A stretch of DNA of 64,000 nucleotides, taken from NCBI RefSeq assembly GCF_003710825.1, contig NZ_RHHQ01000006.1, positions 1-64,000 on the forward strand, read 5' to 3'. Position 1 is the first letter of the stretch, and the number at the start of each line of letters is the position of its first letter. The DNA is from Brevibacillus fluminis. GTDB taxonomy: Bacteria; Bacillota; Bacilli; Brevibacillales; Brevibacillaceae. The position numbers and the translations under genes are program-made. The notes beneath the pieces were generated by a model. That model was not told the origin of the DNA. It ran no database searches and worked only from the letters and a program-made list of their open reading frames with translations. Below are positions 44,559 to 53,267 of the stretch, one piece after another.

Positions 44559-44661
44559 CTTCCATCTCTCCTTCGAGAATTATTAATGGCTCGTCCTTAT
44601 CTTACCATGTTCAGTCCACAGGATGAAACAACGTGACCGATTAGATTATAACAGGTTTGTG

Positions 44662-44696
44662 AAATAAAACACCTTCCCGCAAGAAACGGGAAGGTG
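44662..44696 (-). terminator. Terminator after the YlaJ-type lipoprotein
   Basis: CACCTTCCCG and CGGGAAGGTG form a 10-bp stem; on the minus strand TTTTATTTC follows. Confidence 0.85.
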
Positions 44697-44705
44697 AGGG
44701 AAGGA

Positions 44706-45341
44706 TTATGGCTGTTGTGCAGGCTGTCCATGCTTACCGGATGCCGGTGGAGTTCCATGCTGATTCGTCTGGTGCGGATGGTTGCCTGGAGCCGGGTGCT
44801 GCAAGTGATTCACACCAGGGCGCGGCTGTTCGTTTTTCTGCACATTTTTCGGCAGCTGCGGCATGATCCGGCCCACGATATCGGACAGCTCTTCCGCGAT
44901 TCCCTTGATCGGCTTGCCATGTTTCATATCAACGGACATTTCGCGCAATCGCTGGACGATAGCGGGGTCAGCGGTTACAATCGCGTTTGCGCCTTGCGGA
45001 TCTGCTTTTAACGCCTCGGCTACGCTATATTTAATGACACCAACTTCAGGTCGATCCAAGGCAGGATCTACGGTGATCCCGACGACCGCCCAGTTTCCGG
45101 CGACGACGGATGTGGCGCTGTGTACTTTTTTCACACGGGAGGCAAGCTGTGACAAACGTTCTGCCTTGGCTTGTGGCGACTGGTTGTATGCAGGCTGAGG
45201 CGCCGTTTGGGGGACAGCTTGTGTTTTGGCTTGATGCTGTTTGGGGGCTGCGTTGTTTAAAGCTTGCGGATTTTCCCGCGTGCAGCCGAACAAAGCCAAG
45301 CTTGCGCCTATCAGTAAAATCGCGTAGCGAATCACGATCAT
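44706..45341 (-). CDS. ylaJ: YhcN/YlaJ-family sporulation lipoprotein
   Basis: A 211-residue lipoprotein: MIVIRYAILLIGASLALFGC has a lipobox (LFGC). The YhcN/YlaJ domain contains LASRVKKVHSATSVVAGNWAVVGITVD and EALKADPQGANAIVTADPAIVQRL. Its Pro/His/Gln-rich C-terminal tail is disordered. Placement next to phoH (ylaK) matches ylaJ of Bacillus. AAGGAG ends five bases before ATG 45341; GTG 45347 overlaps the site. It is divergent from phoH. Confidence 0.85.
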   Translation of the reverse strand: MIVIRYAILLIGASLALFGCTRENPQALNNAAPKQHQAKTQAVPQTAPQPAYNQSPQAKAERLSQLASRVKKVHSATSVVAGNWAVVGITVDPALDRPEVGVIKYSVAEALKADPQGANAIVTADPAIVQRLREMSVDMKHGKPIKGIAEELSDIVGRIMPQLPKNVQKNEQPRPGVNHLQHPAPGNHPHQTNQHGTPPASGKHGQPAQQP

Positions 45342-45615
45342 CCTCACTCCTTACCTTTTTTGTGAATGTCTTACGCGTATTGTTTGTTGATCCGTCGGTT
45401 TTCATTCCGTTTCGTCTAAGTGAAGGACTTGCGTCATAGACTGTAAGTAACTTCAAATCGCCTTGCGCAATGCAAAATGGGGCAGCCGTTTTGCTTGCCC
45501 GACCGCTAGCGGTCACAAATCCCTCAAGGAAAAACAGCAAGAGGCTTCATCCAACAAAAAGCATCCTTGCCACATTTGCATAAACTATACAAGATGGGTT
45601 ATAGGAGGCGAGATC

Positions 45616-46950
45616 TTGAAAAAAATCTACGTACTGGACACGAACGTACTCCTGCAAGATCCGCTGGCGATTTTTTCCTTCCAGGACAACGAAATCGTCA
45701 TCCCTGCCGTTGTGCTGGAAGAGGTCGATTCCAAAAAGAGATACATGGACGAGATCGGCAGAAACGCCAGACACGTAGCACGGTTGCTGGACAGCTTTCG
45801 CCAGCTGGGACAGCTTCATCAAGGAGTTTTGCTGCAAACAGGTGGTTTCTTTCGGGTAGAACTGAACCACTCTTCCTTGAATCAATTGCAAAAGCAATTC
45901 CATGAAATGACCAATGACAACCGCATTTTGGCGGTTGCATTGAACCTGCAGGAGGAGGAGAACCAAACACCTGATCCACGACCGGTCATTCTTGTCAGCA
46001 AAGATGCGCTGATGCGCGTAAAAGCGGATGCGCTCGGTTTGACTGCCGAGGACTTCCTATCCGATCGGGTCGTGCGTGAATACTCCAGCATATATCCCGG
46101 TTATTTGAAGCTGTTGGTACCGTCCAACGTGATTCAGGCCTTTTATGCCAATCGAAGATTGCCTCTATCCCTTCATTTTCCGAACCGCGCTTTTTATCCT
46201 CATCAATTTCTGATACTCAAGGATGAGATCAATCCGTCCGCTTCCGCCATCGGCAAAGTGGATGCGGATTGTAAACAGTTGGAAATGTTGGTTGCCGACG
46301 ATGATCCGATGTGGGGGGTAAAAGCACGGAATGCGCAGCAACGCATGGGGACTGATCTGCTTCTGCGCGATGACATCCCGCTGGTAACCATGACAGGCAA
46401 AGCGGGGACGGGCAAAACATTGCTGGCATTGGCGGCAGGTTTGTTTCAAATTGAAGACATGCAAAAATACAAAAAACTGCTCGTCGCACGTCCCATCGTT
46501 CCCATGGGGAAAGATATCGGGTATTTGCCAGGGGAAAAAGAAGAAAAACTCCGGCCGTGGATGCAGCCGATCTACGATAATTTGGAATATTTGTTCAATA
46601 CAAAGAAGCCGGGTGATTTGGATAAAATCCTCGCCGGGATGGGAAGCATTCAGGTTGAGGCGCTGACATATATTCGCGGGCGTTCGATACCGGGGCAGTT
46701 CATCATCATTGATGAGGCGCAAAACTTGACGAAGCACGAGGTGAAAACCATCCTGACGCGCGTCGGGGAAGGCTCGAAAATTGTGCTGGTCGGCGACCCC
46801 GAACAAATCGATCATCCGTATTTGGATGAGAGCAACAATGGTCTCACGTATGTCGTCGAAATGTTCAAGGATCAGAAGCTGGCTGGCCACATCAAGCTGG
46901 AAAAAGGGGAGCGAAGCGTGCTGGCCCAATTGGCTGCAGATATTTTATAG
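45616..46950 (+). CDS. phoH: PhoH-family PIN-ATPase (YlaK)
   Basis: A 444-residue protein combining an N-terminal PIN nuclease domain (VLDTNVLLQDP, with Asp8 and Glu/Asp partners in LEEVDSKK) and a C-terminal PhoH P-loop ATPase: Walker A TGKAGTGKT (about 260-268) and Walker B IIIDEAQN (363-370). Such PhoH2-type proteins act on RNA in other bacteria. TTG 45616 is chosen since AGGAGG lies seven bases upstream. The long non-coding stretch after it contains a tandem repeat. Confidence 0.93.
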   Translation: MKKIYVLDTNVLLQDPLAIFSFQDNEIVIPAVVLEEVDSKKRYMDEIGRNARHVARLLDSFRQLGQLHQGVLLQTGGFFRVELNHSSLNQLQKQFHEMTNDNRILAVALNLQEEENQTPDPRPVILVSKDALMRVKADALGLTAEDFLSDRVVREYSSIYPGYLKLLVPSNVIQAFYANRRLPLSLHFPNRAFYPHQFLILKDEINPSASAIGKVDADCKQLEMLVADDDPMWGVKARNAQQRMGTDLLLRDDIPLVTMTGKAGTGKTLLALAAGLFQIEDMQKYKKLLVARPIVPMGKDIGYLPGEKEEKLRPWMQPIYDNLEYLFNTKKPGDLDKILAGMGSIQVEALTYIRGRSIPGQFIIIDEAQNLTKHEVKTILTRVGEGSKIVLVGDPEQIDHPYLDESNNGLTYVVEMFKDQKLAGHIKLEKGERSVLAQLAADIL

Positions 46951-47037
46951 CCGTATGTATGAAATGGCCGAACCCCGACCATACTATTATCATCAAGCCT
47001 GGTGATGAACAAATCAATCGGATACGATTGCTTTCTC

Positions 47038-47177
47038 GGAGGCGATGTGTCTTGGACGATTTTGCGATTCACCCTATGTTGTGCAGGTAATATCGAAAAA
47101 CGCTTTTGATAGCTCTTTCTATCCTCAGGAGGTAGATGTGCCTTCAACGTTTAACGATTTACCCTATCTACATCAGG
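47038..47177 (+). repeat. Tandem imperfect 50-bp repeat
   Basis: Copy A (47038-47087) and copy B (47128-47177) have one-base indels at two places and otherwise align through. Offset 90 bases (30 codons). Confidence 0.65.
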
Positions 47178-47189
47178 CTTGATACCGAA

Positions 47190-47215
47190 CCGTCTCCACT
47201 TGGAGGCGGTTTTTC
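47190..47215 (+). terminator. Terminator after the phoH repeat region
   Basis: CCGTCTCC and GGAGGCGG flank ACTT, followed by TTTTTC. Confidence 0.85.
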
Positions 47216-47266
47216 GCATGTCCACTCCCTTGCAGCCATATATATGGGGTACTAGGAGGGATGCAT

Positions 47267-47716
47267 ATGGTAACGTTGGACTCATCTATTTCGTTTCTTA
47301 TCTATATTACCGCTGTATCCAGTGCGGCGGCGGGGATCACAGAGGCAGTCAAATCGGTTGTTCCGTTCCTGTCGGTCGATTACGAGCCACACGATGATGA
47401 AAAGCAGGAAGACCATCATTTGGCAGGGCGTTTGACCAATTATAAGAAGTTTACCAATCTGAGCGTGTCTGTGTGCTCTGCGAGCGTCATTTTCGCATTG
47501 CTCGGCCTTGATCCAGCCAAAATTTTGACCCAGTCGGGTTCTGCAGCGGTTGATTCGCCCTGGAGCTTGGATATTATGGCATGGGGGATCGTTGCAGTGT
47601 TTGGTTCTCCATTTTTTCATTCTGTTTTGAAAATTATGGAAGGTCTGCGCATGAACATGGATAACAACACCTTTACGCCCAAACCGGTACAGAAGGTTAG
47701 CAGCACGAAAAAATAA
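47267..47716 (+). CDS. Membrane protein of unknown function
   Basis: A 149-residue protein with an N-terminal membrane helix (SFLIYITAVSSAAAGITEAV), an Asp/Glu/His-rich hydrophilic loop (YEPHDDEKQEDHHL), a second hydrophobic segment (SVCSASVIFALLGL) and a third near 100-118. Not recognised. AGGAGGG lies six bases before ATG 47267; ATG 47261 is too close to the site. Confidence 0.7.
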   Translation: MVTLDSSISFLIYITAVSSAAAGITEAVKSVVPFLSVDYEPHDDEKQEDHHLAGRLTNYKKFTNLSVSVCSASVIFALLGLDPAKILTQSGSAAVDSPWSLDIMAWGIVAVFGSPFFHSVLKIMEGLRMNMDNNTFTPKPVQKVSSTKK

Positions 47717-47727
47717 TTTTACCGCGC

Positions 47728-47756
47728 TTGTCCTTCTTGTTTTCCTATATTAAGAT
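47728..47756 (+). promoter_or_regulatory. Promoter of the lipoprotein gene at 47796
   Basis: TTGTCC (47728-47733) and TAAGAT (47751-47756) with 17-base spacing. Confidence 0.55.
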
Positions 47757-47795
47757 AGGGGGGAATGTAGACACGAGACAAAGGAGCTAACGTAC

Positions 47796-48359
47796 GTGCT
47801 TAGAAAAAGTCGCTCGATTTTACTGATGCTTCTGGTAGTGCTCGCAATCATTACCGGATGTAACTCAAAAGCGGAGCCTGCGAAAGGTGAGCAAGGACAG
47901 CTTACAGCGTCATTCGATCCGGAAAATGCCAAGGAGTACGGCATTCGCGGAATTTATGTAGGGCAAGGAATTAAGGAAGCGATAGACACGCTGAAGCCGA
48001 CCAAATACGATTTCATGGATGTAGAGAGCCGCGCTTCGATGACAGTCGATCAACTGGCAAACGGGGAGGGCACGCTTGTGACCGGCATGCTTGTAGTGGA
48101 TAACTCCCAGCTCATGCTGAAAGTACGCAAGGGCGTCATCGATTCAATACTGGTCGGCGGGATCGTGGAGACGGAACGGGACAAGTTCAAGACAAACCGC
48201 GGCCTCGCATTGTACGATACGGTTGAACAAGCCAAAAAACTGTACGGCGACGCGGAAGGCGATGCGGAGCTGACCTACAAAGGGAAAAGCCAGCAAATGC
48301 AGTTCAGCACGGTAAATGGCAAAATCGTCGGCTTCCGCTTTGAGTTAATTCAGCAATAA
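47796..48359 (+). CDS. Lipoprotein of unknown function
   Basis: A 187-residue lipoprotein; MLRKSRSILLMLLVVLAIITGC contains the lipobox ITGC. The mature part has an unassigned beta-rich domain (GIRGIYVGQGIKEAIDTLKP and GLALYDTVEQAKKLYGDAEG form two similar motifs, suggesting an internal duplication). GTG 47796 follows AAAGGAG. It ends in a bidirectional terminator. Confidence 0.75.
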   Translation: MLRKSRSILLMLLVVLAIITGCNSKAEPAKGEQGQLTASFDPENAKEYGIRGIYVGQGIKEAIDTLKPTKYDFMDVESRASMTVDQLANGEGTLVTGMLVVDNSQLMLKVRKGVIDSILVGGIVETERDKFKTNRGLALYDTVEQAKKLYGDAEGDAELTYKGKSQQMQFSTVNGKIVGFRFELIQQ

Positions 48360-48363
48360 CATG

Positions 48364-48411
48364 CAAAAAGCAATGCGCTCCCAAATGGGTGGAACGCATT
48401 GCTTTTTTTAC
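48364..48411. terminator. Bidirectional terminator between the lipoprotein and the convergent gene
   Basis: AAAAAGCAATGCG pairs with CGCATTGCTTTTT; both flanks have A or T runs. Confidence 0.9.
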
Positions 48412-48905
48412 GTTAGCTCCCAATTTAGCCGTACCGCATAGGCGCGGGCGATGCCTTCCATCAGCTCCACCTGATTTTTATCAATCAAGTGTAGCGTGCC
48501 GTTTGCAACATCTGGTAAGCTATGGATGATATGTTCCTTCATTTGTTGAAGCGCTGCCCATTGATTGGCTTCCGTTCCAGCGGTCGCGTCTAGCGAAAAG
48601 GTCGCGATTCGATCGGTGTACAAAAAGGCGTGTTCCGACATACTGATAAAGCCGTAATCGTGAATGTCATCAGGAATTGCATCGCTTGGGAGCAGCAGCA
48701 GCTCGAATTGTTCGCCTGCCATCCCATGCGTTTCCAATATGCTGACGAGCGTGCGCAAATGATCTTCCGACTCCACGATCATCAATTGTCCGTCACGGTC
48801 AAAGAGCGGGACCTGATCCCCGATCTTATGAATGACCTGCGCATAAAAACCGGGCAGTTTACCGGTGGGAACTTCCATTTCGACCCCGTACATGTTTTGC
48901 AGCAT
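48408..48905 (-). CDS. Conserved hypothetical protein
   Basis: A 165-residue acidic cytoplasmic protein (MLQNMYGVEMEVPTGKLPGF, LLLLPSDAIPDDIHDYGFIS). I do not recognise it. ATG 48905 is chosen because TTGAGGTGA lies five bases before it on the minus strand. Divergent from the MBL hydrolase gene with a gap of 46 bases, so their promoters must overlap. Confidence 0.65.
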   Translation of the reverse strand: MLQNMYGVEMEVPTGKLPGFYAQVIHKIGDQVPLFDRDGQLMIVESEDHLRTLVSILETHGMAGEQFELLLLPSDAIPDDIHDYGFISMSEHAFLYTDRIATFSLDATAGTEANQWAALQQMKEHIIHSLPDVANGTLHLIDKNQVELMEGIARAYAVRLNWELT

Positions 48906-48951
48906 TTGTCTCACCTCAACTACCAGTATAAACCAAAGGAGAGAATCATAC

Positions 48952-49593
48952 ATGGAACCAATCATCAAAACATTTGCCTTGGGCGCTTTTCAAACGAATG
49001 CGTACCTTGTAAAAAATCAAGCCACCGGAGAGGCGGTTGTGTTCGATCCCGGGATGGAGCCAGACGAGCTGCTGGCCGCTTTGGCTCATGAAAATGTGGT
49101 GGCGATTTTGCTGACGCACGCACATTTGGACCATATCGGCGGATTGAACGATGTCCGCAAGTTGACGGGTGCACCTGTTTACATCCACCCGCTGGAGCAA
49201 TCCTGGCTGACCGATCCTGAATTGAATGGTTCCGCGCGCTGGAGCAATATGACTGCACCAATTCGCTGCGAGCGGGCAGAGCATGAATTGGCGGATGGAC
49301 AGACGCTAGAGCTGGCAGGCTTTACGATTCAAGTCATGCATACCCCCGGCCACTCCCCGGGCAGCTGCTCGTTTGTCATCGGACAGCACTGCTTTGGTGG
49401 TGATGTGCTGTTCGCCCAATCAATCGGCCGAACCGATTTGCCTGGCGGGAACTATGAGACATTGATGGAGAGCATACAGGATAAACTGCTGGAGCTGGAC
49501 GACGCGACGATCGTGTACCCGGGGCATGGACCGAAAACCACGATTGAAATGGAGAAAATGTACAATCCGTTTGTAACCGGTTTGTTGAGATAG
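48952..49593 (+). CDS. MBL-fold metallo-hydrolase (YqgX type)
   Basis: A 213-residue metallo-beta-lactamase-fold hydrolase. The metal motif is THAHLDHIGG; further ligands are in HTPGHSPGSC, GGDVLFAQSIGRTDLPGG and VYPGHGPKT, the glyoxalase II-like pattern. Similar proteins hydrolyse thioesters. Together with the DUF2626 and MgsR-like genes it recalls the yqgX-yqgY-yqgZ order of Bacillus, with other genes inserted. AAAGGAG precedes ATG 48952. Confidence 0.9.
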   Translation: MEPIIKTFALGAFQTNAYLVKNQATGEAVVFDPGMEPDELLAALAHENVVAILLTHAHLDHIGGLNDVRKLTGAPVYIHPLEQSWLTDPELNGSARWSNMTAPIRCERAEHELADGQTLELAGFTIQVMHTPGHSPGSCSFVIGQHCFGGDVLFAQSIGRTDLPGGNYETLMESIQDKLLELDDATIVYPGHGPKTTIEMEKMYNPFVTGLLR

Positions 49594-49607
49594 GAGAACG
49601 CAGCAAA

Positions 49608-50879
49608 ATGAAAAAAAGAAGGTTGGTCTCGTCTGTAATAGCTTGTTTAGCGGTTTTACTGACGGTTGGTTGCACTGTCCCGCAGCAGATCGCTACGCCG
49701 AATGTACAGACAGACGAAAGCAAGACAGAGAATCAAGCGGGAACCGTTTTGGCGACCCCGCCTGTACCTGAAAATGCAACTCCTGTGACTGTGCAGCCAA
49801 GCGAACCTGTCGCGCCTGTCGAGCATGAATTGACACTAATGGCCGTCGGCGACATCATGGTGCATGACCAGCAGCTGGAGGCAGCATGGGACCCGAAAAC
49901 AAAGACATATCGGTTCGATCAATTTTTTGCCAAGATCGAGCCAACATTGAGGCAGGCCGATCTTTTGCTCGGCAACCTGGAAACGACGATGTCAGGAAGC
50001 GACCAGCGTTTTACTGGCTATCCGATGTTTAATTCACCTGAATCGTTGGCAACTACATTAAAAAACGTCGGTTTTTCGGCTGTGACCACCGCCAACAACC
50101 ATTCGCTTGATCGTCATGAGCTAGGGGTAATGCGTACGATCTACAACCTCGATAAAGTGAAAATGCCCCATACCGGGACATTCCGCACTGCAGAGGCGCG
50201 CAATGAGCCGTTGATCCTGGAGAAAAACGGGATCAAGCTCGGTGTCTTGGCGTATACCTACGGCACCAACGGAATTAAAATCCCTGCTGGCAAGGCTTAT
50301 TTGGTCAATTTGATCGATCCTCAGCTAATCAAGAAAGACGTTGCGCGTGCGCGCGAGCTTGGCGCCGATGTCGTGGCGGTTGCGCTGCACTTTGGCGTGG
50401 AATATCAGCGTCAGCCGAACGATGCGCAACGCAAGGCTGCCGATCTGTGCTTCGCAGCCGGTGCCGATCTGATTTTAGGTTCCCATCCTCATGTGGTGCA
50501 GCCATATGAATGGCGGGAGATCCAAAATCCGGACGGGAGCAAACGCAAGGGATTGGTCATTTATTCGCTCGGCAATTTCGTCTCGGCCCAGCGGTGGGAG
50601 TATAAAGATGTCGGCGCGATTTTGAAGGTTGTTTTGAAAAAAACGGATCCCGGAAGTACGGTATTGGCGCAAGCAGAAGTCATCCCGACGTATGTCGTAT
50701 ACCAAAAAGTTGCTGGGAAGCGGAGTTATACGATTTATCCGCTGAAGGATACCGTTCTCGCGTACAAGGCGAAAAAAGAAAAGGGACTCCCGAAAGAAAC
50801 GTATCAGACGATGGAAAAGCTGCTCCAAGAGATGACGATCCATGTGTCGTCAATGTCTTCACCTAAAAAAGCCATGTAA
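49608..50879 (+). CDS. CapA-family lipoprotein (poly-gamma-glutamate synthesis type)
   Basis: A 423-residue lipoprotein: MKKRRLVSSVIACLAVLLTV then GC (lipobox TVGC). A Pro/Thr/Glu linker to residue 72 precedes the CapA calcineurin-like domain: MAVGDIMVHDQQL, LLGNLETTMSG, FSAVTTANNHSLDRHELG, LGSHPHVVQPYEW and YSLGNFVSAQRW. CapA/PgsA proteins take part in poly-gamma-glutamate assembly or related surface chemistry; no capBC partner is nearby. GGAGAACG lies before the ATG, 14 bases after the hydrolase gene. Confidence 0.9.
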   Translation: MKKRRLVSSVIACLAVLLTVGCTVPQQIATPNVQTDESKTENQAGTVLATPPVPENATPVTVQPSEPVAPVEHELTLMAVGDIMVHDQQLEAAWDPKTKTYRFDQFFAKIEPTLRQADLLLGNLETTMSGSDQRFTGYPMFNSPESLATTLKNVGFSAVTTANNHSLDRHELGVMRTIYNLDKVKMPHTGTFRTAEARNEPLILEKNGIKLGVLAYTYGTNGIKIPAGKAYLVNLIDPQLIKKDVARARELGADVVAVALHFGVEYQRQPNDAQRKAADLCFAAGADLILGSHPHVVQPYEWREIQNPDGSKRKGLVIYSLGNFVSAQRWEYKDVGAILKVVLKKTDPGSTVLAQAEVIPTYVVYQKVAGKRSYTIYPLKDTVLAYKAKKEKGLPKETYQTMEKLLQEMTIHVSSMSSPKKAM

Positions 50880-50941
50880 CAACCTTCAGTACAATTGAAA
50901 TTGTCATAATAACGTAATCATCCTGAATGGTTTGGAAAACG

Positions 50942-50971
50942 ACAAAAGACCGGCGATTGCCGGTCTTTTGT
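50942..50971. terminator. Bidirectional terminator between capA-like gene and envelope pair
   Basis: ACAAAAGACCGGC and GCCGGTCTTTTGT form a 13-bp perfect stem around GATT. Confidence 0.9.
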
Positions 50972-50996
50972 TGTACGTATAAGAATTTATAAACCG

Positions 50997-52088
50997 CTAG
51001 TTCTTGCTGCCAAAGCCAAACGGCAGGTCAAGCTTGATTTTCAAGGTCAGTGCTTGATCGGCCAGTTTGATGTCTTCAACTTGGATGTTCGGCGAGATCA
51101 TCGTCGGGTAGAAGCCGAGATCGAACTCTTTTGCCAGTTCATCGACGGTGGATTGAGGCAATTGGAAGCCGTCGTAAAACAATTGGACGATATGGAATTT
51201 CAGTTCGGTCGGTGATACAAGCTGATATTCGCCGATCATCCTCATGTTCATCTGGTTATAGGAGCCTTCCACCTGCAGCTGATTGTTCTCAAAGTGGAAC
51301 TGCGATTGCTTGAACATCGCATTTTTTGACTCCAAAAATTGATTGAAATCCGTTTCCTTGATCGTGAGCGTATGAGTGAGCAACCCTTCAGCATGAATCC
51401 GGTCCGGTGTGGCCAACTCGGGAATCTCAAACATGACCTTGGTCAAAATGGCGAAATAGTCGCGGAAGGCGGGAAGCCCATCCTTACGCCAATCCTCTAC
51501 CAAATGATCCATCAGCGATTGGACGGAAGTAGGATCGGTCAGCTTTTGCAAATTCTCCTCTTTCTCCTTCTGGACCGCAAGCATTTCAGCCAGCTGTGTT
51601 TCATAATGCGTGCGCAGCGTGCGCACCTGTGTCAGCCGCTGTTGCTTATCTTGCTGCAGCTGTGCTGCTTTTTGGCGCTCTGTCTGATAATCCTGCATTT
51701 TTTCCATATCTCTTGTAAACAGAATCTGCAAAAAATCGTAGGCAAGCAGAAAATCGTTAAAATTGTCCGTTTCAAACAAGAGGGCGAGAAGGTCGTCGCG
51801 CTTGCCCATGTAATACGCGCGGGCGACTTCACCAGCATGCCTGCGCTTCGCATCGATGATCAACGCTTGCCGACTGAGCTCGGAATCCAGTTGGGCGATT
51901 TGCGTGAGCAGCGTCTTTTCCTCATTACGCGTAATCTCCAGATTGCGTTCTAATTCCTTCTGCGTAAAGTGCTGCTGTAAGATGACTTGCTCAAGCTCGG
52001 GGGCATTCATTGCTCTTCCGACCGGCATGGGCTGTGGGAAGAGCAGGATCAAGAGAAACAGAATAAACCAGGCACGGCTCTTTTGCAT
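50997..52088 (-). CDS. Secreted coiled-coil protein
   Basis: A 363-residue exported protein. A hydrophobic N-terminus (SRAWFILFLLILLFPQPMPV) acts as signal. Residues 30-190 form long coiled coils (KELERNLEITRNEEKTLLTQ and QDYQTERQKAAQLQQDKQQR), similar to the N-terminal coil of murein-hydrolase activators. The C-terminal 160 residues form a separate beta domain. The LytM domain expected for EnvC-like proteins is absent. ATG 52088 lies 12 bases after the end of the upstream lipoprotein gene, so they form one operon. Confidence 0.75.
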   Translation of the reverse strand: MQKSRAWFILFLLILLFPQPMPVGRAMNAPELEQVILQQHFTQKELERNLEITRNEEKTLLTQIAQLDSELSRQALIIDAKRRHAGEVARAYYMGKRDDLLALLFETDNFNDFLLAYDFLQILFTRDMEKMQDYQTERQKAAQLQQDKQQRLTQVRTLRTHYETQLAEMLAVQKEKEENLQKLTDPTSVQSLMDHLVEDWRKDGLPAFRDYFAILTKVMFEIPELATPDRIHAEGLLTHTLTIKETDFNQFLESKNAMFKQSQFHFENNQLQVEGSYNQMNMRMIGEYQLVSPTELKFHIVQLFYDGFQLPQSTVDELAKEFDLGFYPTMISPNIQVEDIKLADQALTLKIKLDLPFGFGSKN

Positions 52089-52100
52089 AGATTCACCTTA

Positions 52101-53162
52101 TCAGTTCGCCATCATTTGCCCCATCAGTTCCATAAATTTGATGACTTCTTCGGCTTTTGGTGTACCAATCTCCCATTTCGGCGCCACATTTTTGTTGGTT
52201 ACTTTCTGATCCATCGTGATCCCGAAATCGAGAGATCCCGGCTCGTTTGGCGGAGTCAGTGTGATGTCGAGATCCATTTTTTGATAGGAGATGCCATCCT
52301 TTTCGACGCCAAACAGCCAGTTCGCTTTTTTGATCTGAAGGGTTTTCTTCCAGTCTTTGTTCGCTTCCAATTCCTTGATTGCAGTTTGCAGCTGTTCTTT
52401 CGCTTGCGTCGCTTGCTCAGGCGTCATGTTCATCTCTTTTGCCATTTCGGATTGTGCTACCGCATCGATGATTTGCGGCAGCGTCGTTCCCAAAAGGGTT
52501 TTGGCGAAAGGTTCAAGCGTTTCGTTCGTCAAGGCGAATTTAACAACTTGATCTGCCTGCACATCGCTAGGAAGAGCAGCCTCTTCCTTGGTCACGTCAG
52601 TAAAATAGTCGGTTCCCAAGTCTTTGAAGAAAATATCGAGCACTTTAGAGGAAAGCTCGCGCTGTGCTTTCGGGTCTACGGAATAATTGACAGGCTGCCC
52701 GCTCAATTTGCTCAATTCTTTATAATCTATCTCTACGTACTTGCCGCTCAAATGATTCAATTCTGGTATCATGGAAAGCGCAGGAATTTTTACCCAGAGC
52801 TTATCTTGATTCATCACAATCGGCATGGTAAAATTCATCGAAACATCTTGGAGTGGGACGGTCGCATCGAGAACCAGCTCGGTTTGCAGCGGTTCTACGG
52901 ACGTAGCGCCGTGGTAGGCGATCTTTGTATTTTTCAAAGCCTCGAGAAACATTTTCGCTTCAGGGTCGTTGTTCAGCTCGTCGCTTTTCGAATCGACGCG
53001 CAAGGTCAGATTACCGGAGAAGCTGTAGCTGTTCAGGGTGGTTTGCTGCTGGGCTGCCGCTTTCAGCGCATCCTTTGCCGGCACCTTTTGGCCGCAGCCT
53101 GCCACGATAATCGCGAACAGACCGAGCATAAGCACAGGCATGATAAAACGAAAACTACGCAT
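52101..53162 (-). CDS. Lipoprotein of the LppX/LolA-like or DUF6612 kind
   Basis: A 353-residue lipoprotein; MRSFRFIMPVLMLGLFAIIV then AGC gives the lipobox. The N-terminal half (ALKAAAQQQTTLNSYSFSGNLTLR) and the repeated D-x-T/V strands followed by KYVEIDYKELSKLSG look like a half-barrel that holds a hydrophobic ligand, as in LolA/LppX-type proteins. The C-terminus contains a helical AQSEMAKEMNMTPEQATQAKEQ insert. The ATG at 53162 follows AGAGG. Translated together with the coiled-coil gene, it may be part of an envelope system. Confidence 0.75.
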   Translation of the reverse strand: MRSFRFIMPVLMLGLFAIIVAGCGQKVPAKDALKAAAQQQTTLNSYSFSGNLTLRVDSKSDELNNDPEAKMFLEALKNTKIAYHGATSVEPLQTELVLDATVPLQDVSMNFTMPIVMNQDKLWVKIPALSMIPELNHLSGKYVEIDYKELSKLSGQPVNYSVDPKAQRELSSKVLDIFFKDLGTDYFTDVTKEEAALPSDVQADQVVKFALTNETLEPFAKTLLGTTLPQIIDAVAQSEMAKEMNMTPEQATQAKEQLQTAIKELEANKDWKKTLQIKKANWLFGVEKDGISYQKMDLDITLTPPNEPGSLDFGITMDQKVTNKNVAPKWEIGTPKAEEVIKFMELMGQMMAN

Positions 53163-53267
53163 TTGACAAAACCTCTTTCTATGGGTAATGGGAAAACTAC
53201 GCACCTTGTTCATGACGTAAGCAAAAGCTGCTGCGTCGTAAAAACTTGTTGTTTGAGGAGTTCGCAG

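Larger units (their letters stand above)
46951..47266 (+). other. Region after phoH with tandem 50-bp repeat and small frames
   Basis: Repeat copies at 47038-47087 and 47128-47177 are exactly 90 bases apart and agree at roughly three quarters of positions; shared blocks are GGAGG, ATGTG, ACG, CGATT, ACCCTAT and CAGG. A frame of 43 codons (46959-47090) and one of 45 codons (47045-47182) cross them, neither with a well-spaced ribosome site. A terminator ends the region. Confidence 0.55.

Noticed and set aside
51987..53267. Plus-strand N-terminal extension of the MidA-type methyltransferase, over 400 codons
   Set aside because: The extension is antisense to the lipoprotein and coiled-coil genes. 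The family start MET-LEQ at 53268 has its own GAGGAG.
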